Assembly (NCBI GenBank): GCA_000686145.1
Contig: JMMB01000007.1
Span: forward strand, 186,001 to 250,000
Length of the DNA stretch: 64,000 bases
Source: Peptostreptococcaceae bacterium VA2
Lineage (GTDB): Bacteria; Bacillota; Clostridia; Peptostreptococcales; Peptostreptococcaceae
Reading direction: 5' to 3'
Under the pieces are notes generated by a model. The model saw only the letters and a list, made by a program, of their open reading frames with translations, was not told the origin of the DNA and did no database searches. Each line of letters begins with the position of its first letter. Positions within the stretch are counted from its first letter, which is position 1. Below are positions 60,056 to 64,000 of this stretch, piece after piece. Made by a program: the position numbers and the translations under genes.

Positions 60056-60400
60056 ATGGAAAATTTACCAAATTGCCCAAGATGTAATTCAGAATACACT
60101 TATGAAGATGGAAGTCTTCTTGTTTGTCCAGAATGCTCTCATGAATGGTCTTTAGAATCAGGAAATGGTGAAGACACAAATATTATAAAAGATGCAAACG
60201 GAAATATATTAAATGATGGAGATGCTGTAACAGTAATCAAAGACCTTAAAGTAAAAGGAAGTTCATCATCTATAAAAATAGGAACAAAAGTTAAGAGTAT
60301 ACGTTTAGTTCCTGGTGCATCTGATGGACATGATATAGAATGTAAAATAGATGGCTTCGGAGCTATGAAATTAAAATCTAGTGTTGTTAAAAAAGCGTAG
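60056..60400 (+). CDS. phnA: PhnA/YjdM-family zinc-ribbon protein
   Basis: 114 residues from ATG 60056 after GGAGGAAATATAATT; the in-frame ATG at 60026 is upstream of that site. Zinc ribbon C7-x-x-C10 and C24-x-x-C27, then the [20 protein letters not shown] and [20 protein letters not shown] beta domain, as in E. coli YjdM. Despite the name, it is not phosphonoacetate hydrolase; the role is unknown. Stand-alone gene with own terminator. Confidence 0.9.
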   Translation: MENLPNCPRCNSEYTYEDGSLLVCPECSHEWSLESGNGEDTNIIKDANGNILNDGDAVTVIKDLKVKGSSSSIKIGTKVKSIRLVPGASDGHDIECKIDGFGAMKLKSSVVKKA

Positions 60401-60426
60401 TATTATATTTAAAACAATAAAACTCC

Positions 60427-60454
60427 CCCGTATCAATCGATACGGGTTTTTTTT
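60427..60454. terminator. Terminator between phnA and the threonine dehydrogenase gene
   Basis: CCCGTATC, AATC, GATACGGG, then eight T. The sequence resembles the core arm of the stem-loop family (CCGTATC/GATACGG) but has another loop and no flanking modules. Confidence 0.88.
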
Positions 60455-61406
60455 AGTTACAACCAATTCCCTTAATTTTTAATTTTTCTAACATATCAAT
60501 AGTCATTTTACTTAAATCATATTTAGCCTTAAAGCCCCATTCATTTATTGCACATGTTGGATCAATAGAATTAGGCCAAGATTCTGCAATTGATTGACGT
60601 ATTGGATCTACATTGTATCCAAACTCAAAGTCAGGTATATGTTTTTTTATTTCATTAGCAATTTTATCTGGATCAAAGTTCATAGCTGTTATATTAAATG
60701 CATTTCTATGAATTAATTTAGAACTGTCAGCTTCAATTAAATCAACTATAGCATCAAGCGCATCTGGCATATACATCATATCCATTTGAGTTCCTTTAGC
60801 TATAAATGAATCATATTTTTTATTTTTTAATGCTTCATAGTATATATCAACAGCATAGTCTGTAGTTCCACCTCCAGGAGGTGTTACATATGATATTAGA
60901 CCAGGGAATCTAACCCCTCTAGTATCTACTTTAAACTTGTTGAAATAATAATCACATAGTAATTCTCCAGCTACTTTAGTTACGCCATACATAGTGCTAG
61001 GTCTTTGTAGAGTATCTTGTGGAGTTAAATTTTTAGGAGAATTAGAACCAAATGCGGCTATAGAACTAGGTGTAAATAATTTACAGTTAAGTTCTTTACA
61101 AACTTCTAATACATTACTTAATCCACCCATATTAAGTTTCCAAGCAAATTGTGGATTTTGTTCACCTACAGCAGAAAGTAAAGAAGCTAAATGAATTATT
61201 GTATCTACATTATATTTCTTTGCAATTGAAGCCATAGAGTTAACATCCATAACATTAAGTGTTTCAAATAAACCATTATTTATAATTTCGCTAGTAGAAC
61301 GTATATCAGTAGCGACAACATTATCAACACCGTATTCACTTCTAAGTTTTGAAGTTAGTTCTGAACCAATTTGACCTAAAGCTCCAGTAATAAGTACCTT
61401 TTTCAT
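60453..61406 (-). CDS. L-threonine 3-dehydrogenase, epimerase-like (SDR) type
   Basis: 317 residues. Rossmann motif LITGALGQIGSEL (GxxGxxG), catalytic Tyr-x-x-x-Lys in MYGVTKVAGE, and PSSIAAFG with the catalytic Ser. LPGLISYVTPPGGGTTDYAV-type substrate loop (here FPGLISYVTPPGGGTTDY) is specific for SDR threonine dehydrogenases. It oxidises threonine to 2-amino-3-ketobutyrate with NAD+. It lies 33 bases after the glycine C-acetyltransferase gene; the two act in sequence. SD AGGAGG. Confidence 0.93.
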   Translation of the reverse strand: MKKVLITGALGQIGSELTSKLRSEYGVDNVVATDIRSTSEIINNGLFETLNVMDVNSMASIAKKYNVDTIIHLASLLSAVGEQNPQFAWKLNMGGLSNVLEVCKELNCKLFTPSSIAAFGSNSPKNLTPQDTLQRPSTMYGVTKVAGELLCDYYFNKFKVDTRGVRFPGLISYVTPPGGGTTDYAVDIYYEALKNKKYDSFIAKGTQMDMMYMPDALDAIVDLIEADSSKLIHRNAFNITAMNFDPDKIANEIKKHIPDFEFGYNVDPIRQSIAESWPNSIDPTCAINEWGFKAKYDLSKMTIDMLEKLKIKGIGCN

Positions 61407-61439
61407 CTATTTTCCTCCTAATAAATTAAATTAAAAAAC

Positions 61440-62645
61440 TTATATTATTCCTAATTCTTTTCCAACTTTTTCATAAATAACTAAAGCATCATCAAGCATT
61501 TCTTTTGTGTGAGATGCTGTTGGCATATTTCTAACTCTTCCACTTCCCTTTGGAACAGTAGGAAAAACTATAGATTTAGCATAAACGCCTTCTTCTAAAA
61601 GTCTTTTGCTAAATAATTGAGTTTTAGTTTCATCGCCTATTATGCAAGGCGTTATAGGTGTTTCGCTATTCCCTATATTAAAGCCTAAAGATTTTAAACT
61701 ATCTTTTAAATAATTTCCATTTTCCCATACTTTATTAACCAAAGAATCATTTTGCATAAGAATATTTATAGATTTGGTGCAAGCAGCAGCAGAACCAGGA
61801 GTTAAAGATGTTGAAAATAAGAAAGGTCTACCTCTGACCTTTAACCAGTCAATAAGATCTTTTGAACCAGCAACATAGCCACCCACTACTCCAATAGCTT
61901 TAGATAAAGTTCCAATTTGAAAATCGATTTTATCAGATAAGCCAAAGTGTTTGCATGTTCCAGCACCGTTACCAGTAACGCCTGATCCATGAGCATCATC
62001 AACGTATGTAATCAAATCAAATTCTTGTGCTATTCCAACAATTTCTGGTAATTTAGCAATATCACCATCCATAGAAAAAACTCCATCAGTTATGACCATA
62101 ATCTTATTGTATTGATTACTTTCTTTAGCCAACTTGGCCTTTTCTCTTAAATCATTCATATCGGAATGTTTATATCTTATAACTTTAGATCCACATAATC
62201 TACAACCATCTATTATTGATGCATGGTTTAGTTCGTCAGATAAGATAGCGTCATTTTTGTCCATAACAGCAGAAATAGCTCCCATATTACAGTTAAATCC
62301 TGATTGGAATGCAATAGCAGATTCTGTTCCTTTGAACTTGGCAATAGTAGACTCAAGAATATCGTGAACTTCAAGAGTACCGTTTATAGTTCTTACAGCT
62401 CCAGCTCCTGTACCATATTTATTAGTTGCATCAATTTCAGCTTTTTTTAATCTATTATCTGTAGCTAACCCTAAATAATTATTAGATGATAAATTTATTA
62501 AATTTTTATCATTTATTTTTATAATTGGACCATTAGAACTTTGAAGTAAATCTATTTTGTTATAAAGCCCATTTGACCTTAATTCTGTTAGATTTTTTGA
62601 TAGAAATATAGATAAAGACTTATTTTTAGAACTATATATAGTCAT
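61440..62645 (-). CDS. kbl: Glycine C-acetyltransferase (2-amino-3-ketobutyrate CoA ligase)
   Basis: 401 residues from ATG 62645 (AGGGGTGAT upstream; the GTG at 62654 is part of that site). PLP-dependent alpha-oxoamine synthase: [20 protein letters not shown] at the start, [30 protein letters not shown] and [16 protein letters not shown] with the PLP Lys. It splits 2-amino-3-ketobutyrate with CoA to glycine and acetyl-CoA. It is the first gene of a two-gene operon with threonine dehydrogenase and provides glycine for Stickland reactions. Confidence 0.94.
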   Translation of the reverse strand: MTIYSSKNKSLSIFLSKNLTELRSNGLYNKIDLLQSSNGPIIKINDKNLINLSSNNYLGLATDNRLKKAEIDATNKYGTGAGAVRTINGTLEVHDILESTIAKFKGTESAIAFQSGFNCNMGAISAVMDKNDAILSDELNHASIIDGCRLCGSKVIRYKHSDMNDLREKAKLAKESNQYNKIMVITDGVFSMDGDIAKLPEIVGIAQEFDLITYVDDAHGSGVTGNGAGTCKHFGLSDKIDFQIGTLSKAIGVVGGYVAGSKDLIDWLKVRGRPFLFSTSLTPGSAAACTKSINILMQNDSLVNKVWENGNYLKDSLKSLGFNIGNSETPITPCIIGDETKTQLFSKRLLEEGVYAKSIVFPTVPKGSGRVRNMPTASHTKEMLDDALVIYEKVGKELGII

Positions 62646-62818
62646 GTAAATCACCCCTCTAATTAGTAGCTTTTATATATAAAGATTGTCATGAAACATT
62701 AGCAATAAAGACTGTTTTTATTGATTAAATGTATTTTAAATAGTAATATATATGATATATGTGTATGTTTTAAGCTAAGAAATAATTCGAAATTTAATAA
62801 TTATATTAAGGAAAAGGA

Positions 62819-63481
62819 ATGGAAAAAATGGAAAAAATTAATAAGTTAAATATATTAAAAGATTACATACTAATAACAATAGGAGTTGTTTTAGTTGCTT
62901 TTGGTATACAATATTTTTATGCTCCTAACGAGATAGCAGGTGGTGGGTTAAGTGGTATAGCTATAGTAATAAATTACTATATACCTCAATTATCGATGGG
63001 AACTATAATATTTATAGGTAATCTGATATTATTTACAATATCATTTATATTAATAGGCGGAGATTTTGGATTTAAAACGATATACGCAAGTATTATGTTA
63101 TCAGTTGCTATGGATATTATGCAAAAAGTATTCCATTCATATGCATTGACAAACAATATGATATTAGCGGTATTGTTAGGAACAATAGTATGTTCTATAG
63201 GATTAGCAATCGCATTTTCAATAAATGCATCTACAGGTGGAACAGATATACTTGCTAAAATATTAAATAAATATACAAATTTTAATATAGGAGTATCATT
63301 ATTAGTGGTAGATTTATTTGTTGTTATATTTGGAGGATTTACTTTTGGTTTAGGAAAAGGTGTATATTCTTTAATGGCAGTTGTAATTAACGGACTAACA
63401 ATAGACTTCTTAATAGCAAAAATAGAAAAGAAAAGAAAAGAAAAAGAAGATGAAGTATTAAAGCTTCAACAAGTTCAATAA
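62819..63481 (+). CDS. YitT-family membrane protein, short form
   Basis: 220 residues with five to six hydrophobic segments: YILITIGVVLVAFGIQYFYA, NEIAGGGLSGIAIVINYY, FNINASTGGTDILAKILNKY-like (SINASTGGTDILAKIL) and LVVDLFVVIFGGFTFG, the two repeat marks of the family. Typical YitT proteins have ~280 residues with a DUF2179 C-terminal domain; here the chain ends in a charged KKRKEKEDEVLKLQQ tail, so that domain is missing. Role unknown; AAGGAAAAGGA before ATG. Confidence 0.87.
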   Translation: MEKMEKINKLNILKDYILITIGVVLVAFGIQYFYAPNEIAGGGLSGIAIVINYYIPQLSMGTIIFIGNLILFTISFILIGGDFGFKTIYASIMLSVAMDIMQKVFHSYALTNNMILAVLLGTIVCSIGLAIAFSINASTGGTDILAKILNKYTNFNIGVSLLVVDLFVVIFGGFTFGLGKGVYSLMAVVINGLTIDFLIAKIEKKRKEKEDEVLKLQQVQ

Positions 63482-63506
63482 ATTTCAAAATCACATATAA
63501 AACGGA

Positions 63507-63537
63507 AAATACTGCCAAAAATAGGTGGTATTTTTTG
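63507..63537 (+). terminator. Terminator of the YitT gene
   Basis: AAATACTGCC (63507-63516) pairs with GGTGGTATTT (63524-63533), tail TTTTG. Confidence 0.82.
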
Positions 63538-63689
63538 TTTTATGACAAAAAGTGATGATATAATATAAAATAAATAGTTTTAATTAATTTTTTTAAAAGG
63601 ATAAAAGCTTTATAAAATAAAGCTGAAATAAGATTTCAAAAGCCAAAATATTATTTTTTAAGGAACTTAATAAAAATTAAAAATACTTA

Positions 63690-63720
63690 TTGACCATTAC
63701 GTAACGTAATCTTATAAAAT
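63690..63720 (+). promoter_or_regulatory. MerR-type promoter with palindromic operator
   Basis: TTGACC (63690-63695) and TAAAAT (63715-63720) are 19 bases apart, the long spacing that MerR activators correct. The spacer holds a perfect palindrome ATTACGTAACGTAAT (63696-63710). It lies 31 bases before the MerR gene itself, so autoregulation is likely. Confidence 0.75.
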
Positions 63721-63750
63721 GATATTAGGCAATAACTTGGGGGAGATATA

Positions 63751-64000
63751 GTGAAAGAAAATTTTTTATACACTACAGGTGAATTTGCTAAAATGGCTGG
63801 GGTGACAATAAGAACCATTAGATACTACGATACTAAAGGTATACTTAAGCCATCGCATCATAATAGCTCAGGACATCGATTATACTCAAATGAGGATTTT
63901 CTAAAGCTAAAGAAAATATTAGCTTTAAAATACTTAGGTCTATCATTAGACGAAGTTATGAACACTGAATTATATAGTTTTGAAAAAGATGATATGGTTA
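63751..64000 (+). CDS. MerR-family regulator (3' end outside window)
   Basis: The first 83 residues from GTG 63751 (GGGGGAGA upstream). HTH and wing are complete: FLYTTGEFAKMAGVTIRTIR, YYDTKGILKPSHHNSSGHRL, YSNEDFLKLKKILALKYLGL, SLDEV. This is the MerR DNA-binding head of the BltR/TipA type; the effector domain runs off the right edge. Ligand and targets cannot be told. Confidence 0.92.
   Translation, partial: MKENFLYTTGEFAKMAGVTIRTIRYYDTKGILKPSHHNSSGHRLYSNEDFLKLKKILALKYLGLSLDEVMNTELYSFEKDDMV

Noticed and set aside
60427-60454. phnA terminator as a further copy of the stem-loop family
   Set aside because: The arm CCGTATC is shared, but the loop AATC and lack of the AAGTAA and CGGAGA parts make common origin unproven.

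Overview
The window reads as chromosomal DNA of an AT-rich, spore-forming Clostridia member. The best guess is Peptostreptococcaceae-like (Clostridioides/Paraclostridium/Romboutsia type). This rests on the very low GC, strong AGGAGG ribosome sites, clostridial transporters and regulators, a class I cyclic-di-GMP riboswitch, and Firmicutes spore or hypothetical families (DUF421, DUF2935, DUF3189, DUF3231, YmaF, an Sm-like spore protein). I see no rRNA, complete tRNA, CRISPR array, integrase or transposase gene.

Layout. 1-6 kb: end of an aldo/keto reductase, then a small accessory patch with an AIPR-type phage-resistance gene split by one in-frame TAG, a coupled pair of unknown genes, a truncated XRE regulator and a 2H phosphoesterase. 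6-11 kb: a BFD-like iron-sulfur protein, a decayed TetR gene, a secreted protein, a nitroreductase and an ABC-2 exporter pair. 11-17 kb: a betaine/ergothioneine-type ABC importer, a WYL relic, a YjjG-type phosphatase, and a DUF606 transporter pair divergent from a Crp/Fnr regulator with a perfect palindrome between them. 17-35 kb: a patchwork of small accessory genes and gene fossils, including a PQQ-type sugar dehydrogenase, two near-identical DUF421 genes, GltS, a riboswitch-controlled secreted protein, a GHL10-type hydrolase, a CBM48-like protein and a long amphipathic-helix protein. 35-46 kb: an orphan PotD lipoprotein, AraC/GyrI, a MarR-MATE-BFD operon with three operator-like boxes, an MFS pump with a large palindrome plus MarR, bacteriohemerythrin, a truncated PhzF and a TetR. 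46-53 kb: oleate hydratase, a radical SAM/SPASM protein, a second holin-like protein, a secreted protein, YmaF and DUF2935. 53-64 kb: malic enzyme, KdgT-type permease and a CitA/CitB-type two-component system, then BrnQ, PhnA, threonine dehydrogenase with glycine C-acetyltransferase (threonine to glycine and acetyl-CoA), a YitT protein and the start of a MerR gene.

The most striking feature belongs to no gene. It is a family of 21 intergenic stem-loop elements, all on the + strand, whose core is an arm ACCGTATCAC, a loop AAGTAA and an arm GTGATACGGT followed by T residues. Many copies carry a left module with its own small hairpin, whose stem changes in a compensated way between copies. In two copies the right arm is replaced by the complement of the copy's own left arm. 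In others the right arm is the complement of a different copy's left arm, as if arms had been exchanged. The elements alternate with duplicated genes and gene fossils: fragments of the MarR, DUF2935, oleate hydratase, GHL10, holin-like and secreted-protein genes are all found a second time. One duplicated gene (DUF421 copy 2) lies between inverted 16-17 bp arms of two elements. I infer that these elements act as transcription terminators and as sites of recombination, shaping the accessory content of the region. No mobilising enzyme is visible in the window.
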